From: Paenisporosarcina macmurdoensis | GTDB lineage: Bacteria; Bacillota; Bacilli; Bacillales_A; Planococcaceae | Assembly (NCBI RefSeq): GCF_042658845.1 | Contig: NZ_JBHSRI010000003.1 | Location: 62,001 to 126,000 of the forward strand | DNA: 64,000 nt | Direction: 5' to 3' | Shown: in pieces, positions 35,283 through 43,290 of the stretch | Position numbering within the stretch: the stretch's first letter is position 1 | How the letters are laid out: each line of letters begins with the position of its first letter | Notes under the pieces: generated by a model | Told to the model about the DNA's origin: nothing | Seen by the model: only the letters and a program-made list of their open reading frames with translations | Database searches by the model: none | Translations under genes and position numbers: made by a program

Positions 35283-36407
35283 ATGACAAATTCTATTTTA
35301 AAAATCGACTATCCACATTCCATTCAACTATTAGAACAAATGGCTTCTGAATCGATTGAAAAAGGACCTTTTACATATGTAAACAGTGGTTCTGGTGCAG
35401 AGAGCACGTTAAGAGCAAATGTCAGTGCCTTTGAAGACTGGCACATTGTTCCCCGTGTTCTGAATGACGTTAGCAAACGGGATGCGTCAACACAAATATT
35501 AGGAACAACCTTCCCTTCTTCTTTTGCCATTGCTCCTGTAGGTGTACAAAGCATATTTCATCCAGATGGGGAACTTGCTTCAGCAAGAGCAGCCGCACAT
35601 CATGATGTACCATTTATAGCTAGTACATTATCGTCTTATTCTTTAGAAGAAGTTGCAGCAAATCTTGGCAATACTCCGCGTTGGTTTCAGCTGTATTGGT
35701 CTAAGGATGTAGAACTAGCATTAAGTATGGTCAAGCGAGCAGAGGAAGCTGGTTATTCGGCAATTGTTATTACGGTGGATACTGCCCTTTTAGGAAATCG
35801 AGAACGGGACTTAACTAATGGATATTCTCCTCTGAAACTAGGAAAAGGATCAGCAAATTATTTACATGACCCAGTTTTCCTAAGTCGATTAGGAAGTAAT
35901 CCTTCTAGTGATGATCCAGATGTAATTGGAAAAATAGTAGACGTGATATTTAATCCCTCATTAACGTGGGATGATCTGCGAACAATTAAAAATCATACCA
36001 ACCTTCCTGTTTTATTAAAAGGAGTTCTCCATGAAGAAGATGCCCGTAAAGCTTTACATTATGGAGTAGATGGCGTAATTGTTTCTAATCATGGGGGTAG
36101 ACAGTTAGATGGCTGTATTTCTTCACTCGAAGCCTTACCCTCTATTGCAGAGGTGATTCAAGGAAAAGTTCCTATCTTACTAGATAGTGGGATTAGAAGA
36201 GGTTCTGATGTCATTAAAGCGAAAGCGTTAGGTGCAAACGCAGTGTTATTAGGCAGACCTTTTGTTTACGGATTAGCAGTCGGTGGTGAACAAGGAGTCC
36301 GACATGTGTTAAAAGACTTCATACATGATATTGACGTTTCATTAGCGTTAACAGGTTTCTCATCCATGATACAAGTCGATCAATCCATCATTCGCAAGAA
36401 GAACTAA
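35283..36407 (+). CDS. FMN-dependent alpha-hydroxy-acid oxidizing protein (lactate oxidase/monooxygenase-like)
   Basis: This 374-residue TIM-barrel flavoenzyme oxidises an alpha-hydroxy acid such as lactate to the keto acid. FMN-site segments are FAIAPVGVQSIFHPDGE, RWFQLYW and AIVITVDT; the catalytic His and Arg stand in VSNHGGRQLDG, and LLDSGIRRGSDVIKA binds the phosphate. The PFTYVNSGSGAESTLRAN start resembles lactate 2-monooxygenase rather than membrane L-lactate dehydrogenase. It stands alone. The true substrate is not certain. Confidence 0.87.
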   Translation: MTNSILKIDYPHSIQLLEQMASESIEKGPFTYVNSGSGAESTLRANVSAFEDWHIVPRVLNDVSKRDASTQILGTTFPSSFAIAPVGVQSIFHPDGELASARAAAHHDVPFIASTLSSYSLEEVAANLGNTPRWFQLYWSKDVELALSMVKRAEEAGYSAIVITVDTALLGNRERDLTNGYSPLKLGKGSANYLHDPVFLSRLGSNPSSDDPDVIGKIVDVIFNPSLTWDDLRTIKNHTNLPVLLKGVLHEEDARKALHYGVDGVIVSNHGGRQLDGCISSLEALPSIAEVIQGKVPILLDSGIRRGSDVIKAKALGANAVLLGRPFVYGLAVGGEQGVRHVLKDFIHDIDVSLALTGFSSMIQVDQSIIRKKN

Positions 36408-36575
36408 ACATTTTCGGGTGTTCTTCTCCATGCAGAATTAAAGAAATTTAGCGTTTAATTCCCCTTATATATTATAGGATAAATTACCTAATTTCCCAAT
36501 TGAAATATAAGACTACTATCTGTCTATTCAGGAAATAAAGGAATATAATATAAGTAATATGAAGGGGGTGTAGAC

Positions 36576-37745
36576 GTGGAACTCGAACGTAAATTGGTAG
36601 TTTGGAAGAATGAAGGTTTTATCGATCAATCAGCGGTTGAACAGATCTTAACTTTTGAAAAACAACAACCTAAACCCACTAAACTTCCATTGCTATTAAT
36701 TATTGGACTCATTTTCTTTTCACTGGCAGTTTTTAGTTTCATTGCAGCAAATTGGCAGGTAATGCCAGCTTTGCTCAAGATAGGATTATTCGTATTATTT
36801 ATGTGGATGTTCTATGGTTTCGGCTATTTTTCAGAACGTAAAAACGTAGGCCGTCCGATTATTTTCCGTCTCCTAGGACTCGCCATGTTTGGAGCCAGTA
36901 TTCTGGTAACCGTTCAGTCCTTCCATTTTTCTGTATCAAATTCATTACTACCATGGGCCATATTCATTGCTGCTCTCGCTCACTATTTTTACTGGCGTCA
37001 GTTCCCATACGCGGTGATTGCTTTTATAGCTGGCGTATTCGTTTTAATGACTTCTATCCCATCTATGGGTTGGTTAGAATGGGGCTGTTACATTGCCGTT
37101 ACTCTTGTTTGGTTCTATTTTAGTCATTCCAATAACTCCATGATATTCAGTTGGTTGTTGCTTTTTGGATCAGGATTAATGCTATGGACACTCGTAGATT
37201 ACGAAAGTATTTTATGGCCAATTTGGACACTGTTTACGCTCGTTCTTCTACTTCTAGTTGTACCACAAAAAGAACGTTTATTAGGTCCTTTGTATTTAGT
37301 AATTGGAGGCATTCAATTAGTCGTTTACTTGGCAGTTCGAGGAGAAATGCAAGATTCATTTGTTGAACTTCATCTGACAGAGTCTATCGTATTATTGGTT
37401 GTTGCTGTAGCTATTTTAGTACTAACTTATCTACGTTTCCGGTCAATTAGTTGGATTGCTGTTCTAGGTGCGGTTGGTTTGTTGTTCTTCGATGATACAG
37501 CGATTGGGCTCGCAATATTAGCTGAAGTCGTAGCCCTAGCATATTTAGTCCTATCTAACCGACAAGAAAAACCACTCACTTTCGGTTTTATCTATTTCAT
37601 CGCAGTTCAATTTGTTCTTTATTTCGTCTATGCATGGGAAAGACTCGACATGTCTCTCTTCTTCCTACTTGGTGCGATTCTACTTTTCGTCCTATCAGGA
37701 ATCGCTTGGTATGTTAACCGTAAGAAAGCAGGTGTAGCGTCATGA
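36576..37745 (+). CDS. DUF2157 membrane protein
   Basis: The 389-residue protein has a ~45-residue soluble N-terminal part (ERKLVVWKNEGFIDQSAVEQI) and about 11-12 membrane helices, the first being LPLLLIIGLIFFSLAVFSFIA. It belongs to DUF2157, of unknown role. Start GTG follows AAGGGGGTG. It overlaps the GDYXXLXY gene by four bases, a pairing found in many bacteria, so the two probably act as a unit in the membrane. Confidence 0.87.
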   Translation: MELERKLVVWKNEGFIDQSAVEQILTFEKQQPKPTKLPLLLIIGLIFFSLAVFSFIAANWQVMPALLKIGLFVLFMWMFYGFGYFSERKNVGRPIIFRLLGLAMFGASILVTVQSFHFSVSNSLLPWAIFIAALAHYFYWRQFPYAVIAFIAGVFVLMTSIPSMGWLEWGCYIAVTLVWFYFSHSNNSMIFSWLLLFGSGLMLWTLVDYESILWPIWTLFTLVLLLLVVPQKERLLGPLYLVIGGIQLVVYLAVRGEMQDSFVELHLTESIVLLVVAVAILVLTYLRFRSISWIAVLGAVGLLFFDDTAIGLAILAEVVALAYLVLSNRQEKPLTFGFIYFIAVQFVLYFVYAWERLDMSLFFLLGAILLFVLSGIAWYVNRKKAGVAS

Positions 37746-38188
37746 AATCGTTCCTATTCCCTGTTTTACAAAGTTTGTTTGTTGCGCTGATTATCATGAG
37801 TTTTTACGCTACTTCTTGGTTCGGTGAACAATTTACCTTACGAGCAGAACCCTTCGATCCATTTGATCCGTTTTATGGAGAATATGTAATGTTGCAGTAT
37901 CCTGACCTAAAGCCTACTGACTCCTTGCAAAATGGGGATGTCTATTTCACATTAAAAGAAGGAAATGATGGCTATGCTTTAATCGACCGTGTTGATTCTT
38001 CTCCCTTCTTTGGATCAATTCATGGAACGTATTACGATAACCGCATCACGGCTCCACAACTTGAGCAATATTATGTGGAACAAGGCACTGGACCAAGCCT
38101 TGAAAAAGCACGTGATTTAGTCGTTACAGTCGATGTTGCTCCTTGGGGTACCATTCGCCCGGTGAATTTAGACGTGCAACAAGATTAA
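37742..38188 (+). CDS. GDYXXLXY family membrane-anchored protein
   Basis: The 148-residue protein has an N-terminal membrane helix (LQSLFVALIIMSFYATSWF) and an extracytoplasmic beta domain with FYGEYVMLQYP, which is the GDYxxLxY motif with Glu replacing Asp. It overlaps the DUF2157 gene in ATGA. The function of this partner pair is unknown. Confidence 0.85.
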   Translation: MKSFLFPVLQSLFVALIIMSFYATSWFGEQFTLRAEPFDPFDPFYGEYVMLQYPDLKPTDSLQNGDVYFTLKEGNDGYALIDRVDSSPFFGSIHGTYYDNRITAPQLEQYYVEQGTGPSLEKARDLVVTVDVAPWGTIRPVNLDVQQD

Positions 38189-38225
38189 TAGAAAAAAGAG
38201 GCTGTCTAATACGTCCCTAAAGAAG

Positions 38226-38267
38226 CAGGTAGAGAAAACGATTCGGTTTTCTCCACCTGGTTTTTTT
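38226..38267 (+). terminator. terminator after the DUF2157/GDYXXLXY pair
   Basis: CAGGTAGAGAAAAC pairs with GTTTTCTCCACCTG with one A-C mismatch and T7 follows. Confidence 0.8.
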
Positions 38268-38300
38268 ATTTCTCTCGATAGTAACTGATGATGCTTACTA

Positions 38301-38364
38301 CTTGCGAGCTGGCGCTTGGAGCTAGACATAGCCCTCTAAGTCCAAAGGTGTAGGTTGAAAAAAC
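38301..38364. repeat. dispersed intergenic element, copy 3
   Basis: GCGAGCTGGCGCTTGGAGCT continues AGACATAGCCCTCTAAGTCC and AAAGGTGTAGGTTGAAAAAA. It is the cleanest match to the 3' half of copy 4 at 51148-51211. Confidence 0.75.
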
Positions 38365-38384
38365 TTATACTATCTTATATCTTG

Positions 38385-38437
38385 AAAAGAGGACTGCTCT
38401 AAAAAGTCAATATGACTTTGGGGTAGCCTCTTTTTTG
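38385..38437. terminator. second hairpin, AAAAGAGG / CCTCTTTTTT
   Basis: An outer 8-bp stem and inner AAGTCA/TGACTT pairing resemble the hairpin at 55226-55279. With no gene directly before it, it may be part of the dispersed repeat unit. Confidence 0.6.
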
Positions 38438-38559
38438 TCCTCTGAATATACCATTCTTGTAATCGCTTACAAATACTGACTATACAATGTATCATTTAAA
38501 TTTTCTCCATAAAAAAACAAATTGACGCAAAGAACTAGAAAGTTTATTATTACGCTATT

Positions 38560-38581
38560 AGCGTCTATTAAGCGACAATTA
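38560..38581. promoter_or_regulatory. putative operator upstream of nhaC-like gene (11-bp direct repeats)
   Basis: Two copies of GCGwCwAtTA (38561 and 38572) are 11 bp apart. Of the 22 bases, 17 match the site at 41422-41443 in front of the divergent enolase gene. A third weaker copy (ACGCTATTA) precedes at 38552. It is likely bound by the regulator encoded at 40129-41397. Confidence 0.6.
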
Positions 38582-38667
38582 AAAATAGTCTAAATAAAAA
38601 TCGGACTTAAGAATGATACCTTGTCAGTGAGCTAAGCAATAACATCAATGTTTTGGGGGAGTTCAAA

Positions 38668-40089
38668 TTGAAAAAAGAAATTTCTTTTAAATGGGCAATT
38701 ATTCCACTCGTCGTAATGATTGTAGTAATGGCCTTTACGATTGTAGTGCTCGAGCAAGGACCACATATTCCACTGATTATTGGTACGATTACAGCTGCAC
38801 TTGTTGCATGGCGTAGTGGATATAAGTGGAAAGAAATCGAAGAAGCCATGTATAAAGGAATTCGACTTGCTTTACCAGCTGTCATAATCATTATTTTAGT
38901 TGGTTTAACTATTGGGGCATGGATTGGTGGAGGAATTGTTGCCACTATGGTTTATTATGGATTAAATATCATTACTCCTTCCTTATTTCTAGTTTCCATT
39001 ACTTTGATTTGTGCAATTGTATCTTTAGCAATTGGTAGTTCATGGTCAACTATGGGTACTATCGGGGTCGCAGGAATGGGTATTGGATTAAGTATGGGTA
39101 TCCCTGCTCCAATGATTGCCGGAGCAATTATCTCAGGCTCTTATTTTGGAGATAAAATGTCACCGCTTTCAGACACTACAAACCTAGCAGCAGGACTTAC
39201 AAATACAGATTTATTTGTACATATTAAACATATGTTATTCACGACCATACCTGGACTTATCATCGCATTAGTCGTCTATTTTGTATTGGGAAGAAACTTT
39301 GGAAAAGGCGATATAGATTCTGCTAATATTGATCAAACAATTAGTGTATTAAAGGATAGCTTTGTAATCTCACCTTTTTTATTGATTGTTCCTTTACTCG
39401 TTATTATCCTAGTTGCCAAAAAAGTTCCCGCAATTCCAGCATTAGTTGTTGGCATCGTGCTTGGTTTCTTATCTCAAATTCTTATCCAAGGTGGCGCAAC
39501 TGCTGATGCAGTAGCAGCTCTACAAAGTGGATTTGTTATTGATACAGGCAATGAAATGGTCGATAATCTATTTAACCGTGGTGGTTTGGATTCAATGATG
39601 TATACAGTATCAATGACCATTGTAGCGATGACATTCGGTGGGATACTTGAGTACACCGGAATGCTACAGGCCATCGTAAAACAAATATTAAAACTAGCAA
39701 AAACATCAAAAAGTTTAGTTGCATCAACAGTTGTATCGTGTTTTGCGACAAATGCAACGTGTTCAGAACAATACATTTCAATTGTTATACCAGCTCGAAT
39801 GTATTCAAAAGCATATCGTGACCAAGGACTCCACTCTAAAAATCTGTCTAGAGCTTTAGAAGATGGTGGCACACTAACTTCTGTTTTTATACCTTGGAAT
39901 ACATGTGGTGTGTTTATCTTCGGTACACTAGGAGTTCATGCATTTGATTACGCCCCCTATGCCGTATTAAACTTTGTTGTTCCTGTACTTTCAATTATTT
40001 ATGCCTTTACTGGATTTACGATTACAAAATTAACTGAAGCCGAAATATTAACTTTGAAAAAAGAAGAAGACATGACTTTAAATACTTAA
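38668..40089 (+). CDS. NhaC-family Na+/H+ antiporter-like transporter
   Basis: This 473-residue protein has about 11-12 membrane helices and the NhaC pattern: AIGSSWSTMGTIGVAGMGIG, AGAIISGSYFGDKMSPLSDTT and NATCSEQYISIVIP. NhaC proteins exchange Na+ for H+ or for organic anions such as malate/lactate (MleN). Start is TTG at 38668, seven bases after GGGGGAG. Next to it are a regulator and an enolase-superfamily enzyme, and the operator-like repeat upstream is shared with that enzyme gene, so an organic-acid substrate is more likely than simple sodium export. Confidence 0.88.
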   Translation: MKKEISFKWAIIPLVVMIVVMAFTIVVLEQGPHIPLIIGTITAALVAWRSGYKWKEIEEAMYKGIRLALPAVIIIILVGLTIGAWIGGGIVATMVYYGLNIITPSLFLVSITLICAIVSLAIGSSWSTMGTIGVAGMGIGLSMGIPAPMIAGAIISGSYFGDKMSPLSDTTNLAAGLTNTDLFVHIKHMLFTTIPGLIIALVVYFVLGRNFGKGDIDSANIDQTISVLKDSFVISPFLLIVPLLVIILVAKKVPAIPALVVGIVLGFLSQILIQGGATADAVAALQSGFVIDTGNEMVDNLFNRGGLDSMMYTVSMTIVAMTFGGILEYTGMLQAIVKQILKLAKTSKSLVASTVVSCFATNATCSEQYISIVIPARMYSKAYRDQGLHSKNLSRALEDGGTLTSVFIPWNTCGVFIFGTLGVHAFDYAPYAVLNFVVPVLSIIYAFTGFTITKLTEAEILTLKKEEDMTLNT

Positions 40090-40095
40090 AGATAA

Positions 40096-40127
40096 AAGGA
40101 AAGTTCTTATGAAACAGAACTTTCCTT
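40096..40127. terminator. bidirectional terminator
   Basis: AAGGAAAGTTCT (40096-40107) pairs perfectly with AGAACTTTCCTT (40116-40127) between the convergent nhaC-like and regulator genes. Confidence 0.85.
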
Positions 40128-40128
40128 C

Positions 40129-41397
40129 TTAATTATAAATTAATATATTTAGTTTATAGATTGCCCTGGGTCTTCCTTGTTGATAGGTCATTTCTTCACC
40201 CACAACAAGAACAAATCCTTGGTCTGCTAATTTCTTAAGAATTCGCTCAGTGGAACGTCTTGTCACTTGTAAGTAATTGGCTAGGTCCACAGCTGTAAAA
40301 TGGCGTGCGTTTTTAGTTTTACCAAATTGAATGATTTTCGAAAGATTCGCTGGACTTAATGTTGTTTGTTTTGCCATTTTCAGAAACTCGGGTTGGTCAA
40401 TTGCCAATCGTTGTTGTTTATATTCTTGCGGATAAGGGCCGTTTAATTCTTTGCCTTCAGTAAGGATATAAGCACAACTCGCTTCTCCCTCTTTTTTTGC
40501 AAAGCGCAAAGCAATTTCAGCATTTTGACCAGCCTCAAAAATCGTTTCTCCATAACCAAGACCAAGTTTCACATGTTTCTGGTCTTTATTAAAAAAGTCA
40601 CGTAACATATTATTATTTATTAAATTTTCAATATTTCCCTGTGTGCTATAGAGAGCGTATAAATTTGGTTTCATTTGTTGAACCGTTGCATCAATATGAT
40701 GCGCAATTGCAGCAATCTTTTCCTTTTTCAATTCATGTGTGCCATTTATATAGATATAGCCAACTGCTACTTTAGCGGACTGACGTTGAACTAATTGAGC
40801 TTTAGTTTTAGAATCATGCAATCCTCTAATTAACGTATCACTAGGATTAATCATACGCATTACTGGTACCCCAAGTTGTTGTAATTGATCATAGACTGCA
40901 TGCACGCTAGTTATAGCTAAATCGATTATTCCTTGATTCCAAAGAGTTTGATGATAGGTAATAATTCGATTTAAGTCAAAGTGACTTTCTACCATGTCTT
41001 GATAGTCCATAACATGTACTACTTGATCTTCACAATCTATATCTGCTAGTACATTCGTTACAAACGTAGCATCCATTAAATCAATTGATATCCGTGTTAA
41101 CAAAACTTTTTTATGATAACTAACAGCAAGTAAAGTTGATGTTACGGACATTTCATCTTGAGCTAAATAATGTGTAGGAATGGTCAACTGCTCTCTCCAC
41201 TCTCTAGAAAAATAGTAAGGTAATGCTCCTGAGAAAAAAATAATATCACACGGATTGATTGTTTTGACAAGTTGAGTAGCGTCTTGGGGTTCTTGATATA
41301 CATATTCATCTATTTGAATATCCGAAATTTGCGTTGAAAGCGACTGTATCCGTTTTAAAAAATCAGCTGAACCAATTACAGCTATTTTAATGACCAT
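40129..41397 (-). CDS. winged-helix transcriptional regulator with a degenerate GGDEF-like domain
   Basis: The 422-residue protein has three parts. Residues 1-200 look like a two-lobed sensor (KIAVIGSADFLKRI; CDIIFFSGALPYY). Residues 205-315 resemble the cyclase-fold domain of PucR/CdaR-type regulators (VGYIYINGT; LGLGYGETIFEAGQNAEIAL) without the GGDEF active residues. Residues 365-417 form a winged helix (AVDLANYLQVTRRSTERILK). It is divergent from the enolase gene and convergent with nhaC-like. The shared repeats before both genes make it their probable regulator. I do not recognise a named family. Confidence 0.75.
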   Translation of the reverse strand: MVIKIAVIGSADFLKRIQSLSTQISDIQIDEYVYQEPQDATQLVKTINPCDIIFFSGALPYYFSREWREQLTIPTHYLAQDEMSVTSTLLAVSYHKKVLLTRISIDLMDATFVTNVLADIDCEDQVVHVMDYQDMVESHFDLNRIITYHQTLWNQGIIDLAITSVHAVYDQLQQLGVPVMRMINPSDTLIRGLHDSKTKAQLVQRQSAKVAVGYIYINGTHELKKEKIAAIAHHIDATVQQMKPNLYALYSTQGNIENLINNNMLRDFFNKDQKHVKLGLGYGETIFEAGQNAEIALRFAKKEGEASCAYILTEGKELNGPYPQEYKQQRLAIDQPEFLKMAKQTTLSPANLSKIIQFGKTKNARHFTAVDLANYLQVTRRSTERILKKLADQGFVLVVGEEMTYQQGRPRAIYKLNILIYN

Positions 41398-41421
41398 TCC
41401 TGTATCCCCCGACTATTTATT

Positions 41422-41443
41422 AACGTCTATTTAACGACAAATA
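41422..41443. promoter_or_regulatory. putative operator between regulator and enolase genes (11-bp direct repeats)
   Basis: AACGTCTATT and AACGACAAAT start 11 bp apart (41423 and 41434) and match 38560-38581. A further CGACTATTTAT lies at 41410. The site can control both divergent genes. Confidence 0.6.
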
Positions 41444-41488
41444 TATCAAACTTTCAGACTATTTGTAAATCGAAAGGATGTTTATCAT

Positions 41489-42598
41489 ATGAAAATTACA
41501 GCTATTCACTTATACGCCATTCATTTACCTCTTCACGAGCCTTTTGTTATTAGTTATCATACATATACCTTTATGCCTTCCATCATTGTGAAAATTGAAA
41601 CTGATGAAGGTATTACTGGCTATGGTGAAGCAGTTGCAGACGAACACGTGACAGGCGAAACATGGGAAGGCACCTATCAAACTATAAAAAACACATTGGC
41701 TCCTGCCGTTTTGGGACACAATCCATTGGAAATCGAAAGACTCCATGAGCTAATGAAAAAGACCATTTATACGGCTCCTACTGCAAAAGCAGCTATTGAT
41801 ATCGCATGTTTTGACATAATCGGAAAAAAAATTCAGCAACCCGTCTATCAACTCCTAGGTGGTCGTTACCATGAGCAGTTCCCTATCACTCATGTGCTGA
41901 GTATTGCCGACCCTGAAGTAATGGCCAATGAAGCTGCTGCCCATGTAGCTAAGGGTTACCAATCCTTTAAAATGAAAGTTGGCACGAATGCCAAGCAAGA
42001 TGTCAAGCGAATTCAAGCTGTTCGAGCACGAGTGGGCGAAGATATTGCCATTCGTGTTGATGTAAATCAAGGGTGGAAAAACAGTGCCACAACCCTCGTA
42101 GCATTAAACCAATTGCAAAATTGCAATTTAGATTGGATCGAACAGCCAGTCATGGCAGATGACATTGATGGTATGGTAGAAATAAAATCAAAATCTTTGA
42201 TTCCTTTAATGATTGACGAAGGCTTAAAAGGAACTCGTGAAATGATCGAAATCATCCAAAAACGAGCTGCCGACAAAGTGAATATTAAATTGATGAAGTG
42301 CGGTGGCATATATCCTGCCCTAAAACTGGCTCATCAAGCCGAACTTGCTGGATTAGATTGTCAAATTGGCTCAATGGTCGAATCGTCTATTGGCTCAGCA
42401 GCCGGATATCATGTTGCTTTTTCAAAAAAGAATATAACGACGGTTGAACTAACAGGTCCATTAAAGTTCTCAAAGGATATTGGCAATTTAGCATTTGAAG
42501 TCCCCTATATTCGTTTATCTGACAATCCAGGATTAGGTGTAGAAATAAATGAAGAAACATTACGTGAATTAACCATTTATCAGGATATTGTCCGCTAG
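41489..42598 (+). CDS. mandelate racemase/muconate lactonizing enzyme family protein
   Basis: This 369-residue enolase-superfamily enzyme has the KxK acid/base motif (K161, K163 in FKMKVGT), metal ligands D191 (DVNQGW), E218 (IEQP) and D243 (MIDEG), and the opposing lysine K267 (NIKLMKCGG). The reaction abstracts an alpha-proton next to a carboxylate. The C-terminal DxD that marks dipeptide epimerases is replaced by ELTGP (320-324), so Ala-Glu epimerase activity is doubtful; cycloisomerase, N-acylamino acid racemase or another substrate is possible. It is single-gene, with a terminator, and adjoins the regulator. Confidence 0.87.
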   Translation: MKITAIHLYAIHLPLHEPFVISYHTYTFMPSIIVKIETDEGITGYGEAVADEHVTGETWEGTYQTIKNTLAPAVLGHNPLEIERLHELMKKTIYTAPTAKAAIDIACFDIIGKKIQQPVYQLLGGRYHEQFPITHVLSIADPEVMANEAAAHVAKGYQSFKMKVGTNAKQDVKRIQAVRARVGEDIAIRVDVNQGWKNSATTLVALNQLQNCNLDWIEQPVMADDIDGMVEIKSKSLIPLMIDEGLKGTREMIEIIQKRAADKVNIKLMKCGGIYPALKLAHQAELAGLDCQIGSMVESSIGSAAGYHVAFSKKNITTVELTGPLKFSKDIGNLAFEVPYIRLSDNPGLGVEINEETLRELTIYQDIVR

Positions 42599-42630
42599 TT
42601 AGGAAAGTCCATTTAATAAGTCCAAAATCT

Positions 42631-42686
42631 AAAAAAACACCTATGATAAAAGCGCCTTTAGTTAAGGGCTATTATCATAGGTGTTT
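42631..42686 (+). terminator. terminator of the enolase-superfamily gene
   Basis: ACACCTATGATA (42637-42648) pairs perfectly with TATCATAGGTGT (42673-42684), T-rich after. Confidence 0.85.
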
Positions 42687-42807
42687 GTTATTTCTTGCAC
42701 GATCTTTCTAAGCTATATTATATTGTCATAGTTTTTTCGCAATAGGATAAGACTATATAACCATTTCCCGAAAAAATGTTTCGACAAATTTTTCATTTTT
42801 TCGCCTC

Positions 42808-42906
42808 TGTGGATAAGTTTATTAACATTATACCTACCTGTCCACATACAATCGCTCATTGTATCCACAAGTTAATCACAATTAGTCCACAGGAAGCTGT
42901 GGATAA
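42808..42906. promoter_or_regulatory. cluster of five DnaA-box-like sites upstream of sda
   Basis: Perfect DnaA boxes (TTATCCACA on the minus strand) lie at 42808-42816 and 42898-42906. Plus-strand sites with one or two mismatches lie at 42838-42846 (CTGTCCACA), 42861-42869 (GTATCCACA) and 42883-42891 (TAGTCCACA). In B. subtilis the sda promoter is under DnaA control through such boxes. Confidence 0.85.
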
Positions 42907-42962
42907 CCGAACGGTTGTTCTCGAAGAAACAATCTGATAGATTTAGATTACAGCAAGAGTAC

Positions 42963-42987
42963 CTACCAATATATTCCTAGTTGGTAG
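42963..42987. promoter_or_regulatory. inverted repeat in the sda leader
   Basis: CTACCAA and TTGGTAG are perfectly complementary with an 11-base spacer, about 45 bases before the sda start. It could be an operator or mRNA leader hairpin. Confidence 0.4.
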
Positions 42988-43029
42988 GGATTAGAACTGA
43001 AACTTCACGAAATCGGAGGTGAATTACGT

Positions 43030-43152
43030 ATGAGTAAACTATCAACTCAATTGTTGATGGAGTCTTATGTTAAAGCAAAAGACTTGAAACTTTGTCCGGA
43101 TTTTATATGTCTGTTAGAAAATGAAATTCGCCGACGTTCTCTTTCCGTTTAA
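43030..43152 (+). CDS. sda: sporulation checkpoint inhibitor Sda
   Basis: This 40-residue product is a clear Sda: it begins MSKLSTQLLMESYVKAKDL and ends with LLENEIRRRSLSV, matching the two-helix hairpin of B. subtilis Sda (MRKLSDELLIESY..., ...ENEIKRRSL). Sda blocks autophosphorylation of sporulation kinases (KinA/KinB) when replication is starting or stalled. The start has a strong GGAGGTGA eight bases upstream. The C-terminus is 6 residues shorter than in B. subtilis. Five DnaA-box-like sites lie 120-220 bases upstream, which fits the known DnaA control, and a terminator follows at 43210. Confidence 0.92.
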   Translation: MSKLSTQLLMESYVKAKDLKLCPDFICLLENEIRRRSLSV

Positions 43153-43209
43153 CAATAGATTTTACTTAGCGCAATTGCCCAGGAGCTTTTCATATATGAT
43201 TTATCATCA

Positions 43210-43250
43210 AGAGATCCAGCAGCTAGTATAGCTACAGGATCTCTTTTTTT
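43210..43250 (+). terminator. terminator of sda
   Basis: AGAGATCC (43210-43217) pairs with GGATCTCT (43237-43244) and T6 follows. Confidence 0.8.
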
Positions 43251-43290
43251 ATGCCTCGTTATGATTCTCATATAATAATCTAAACCCATT

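Noticed and set aside
42808..42906. Replication origin suggested by the DnaA-box cluster
   Set aside because: No dnaA, dnaN, rnpA or AT-rich unwinding region with trios is nearby, and sda regulation explains the boxes.
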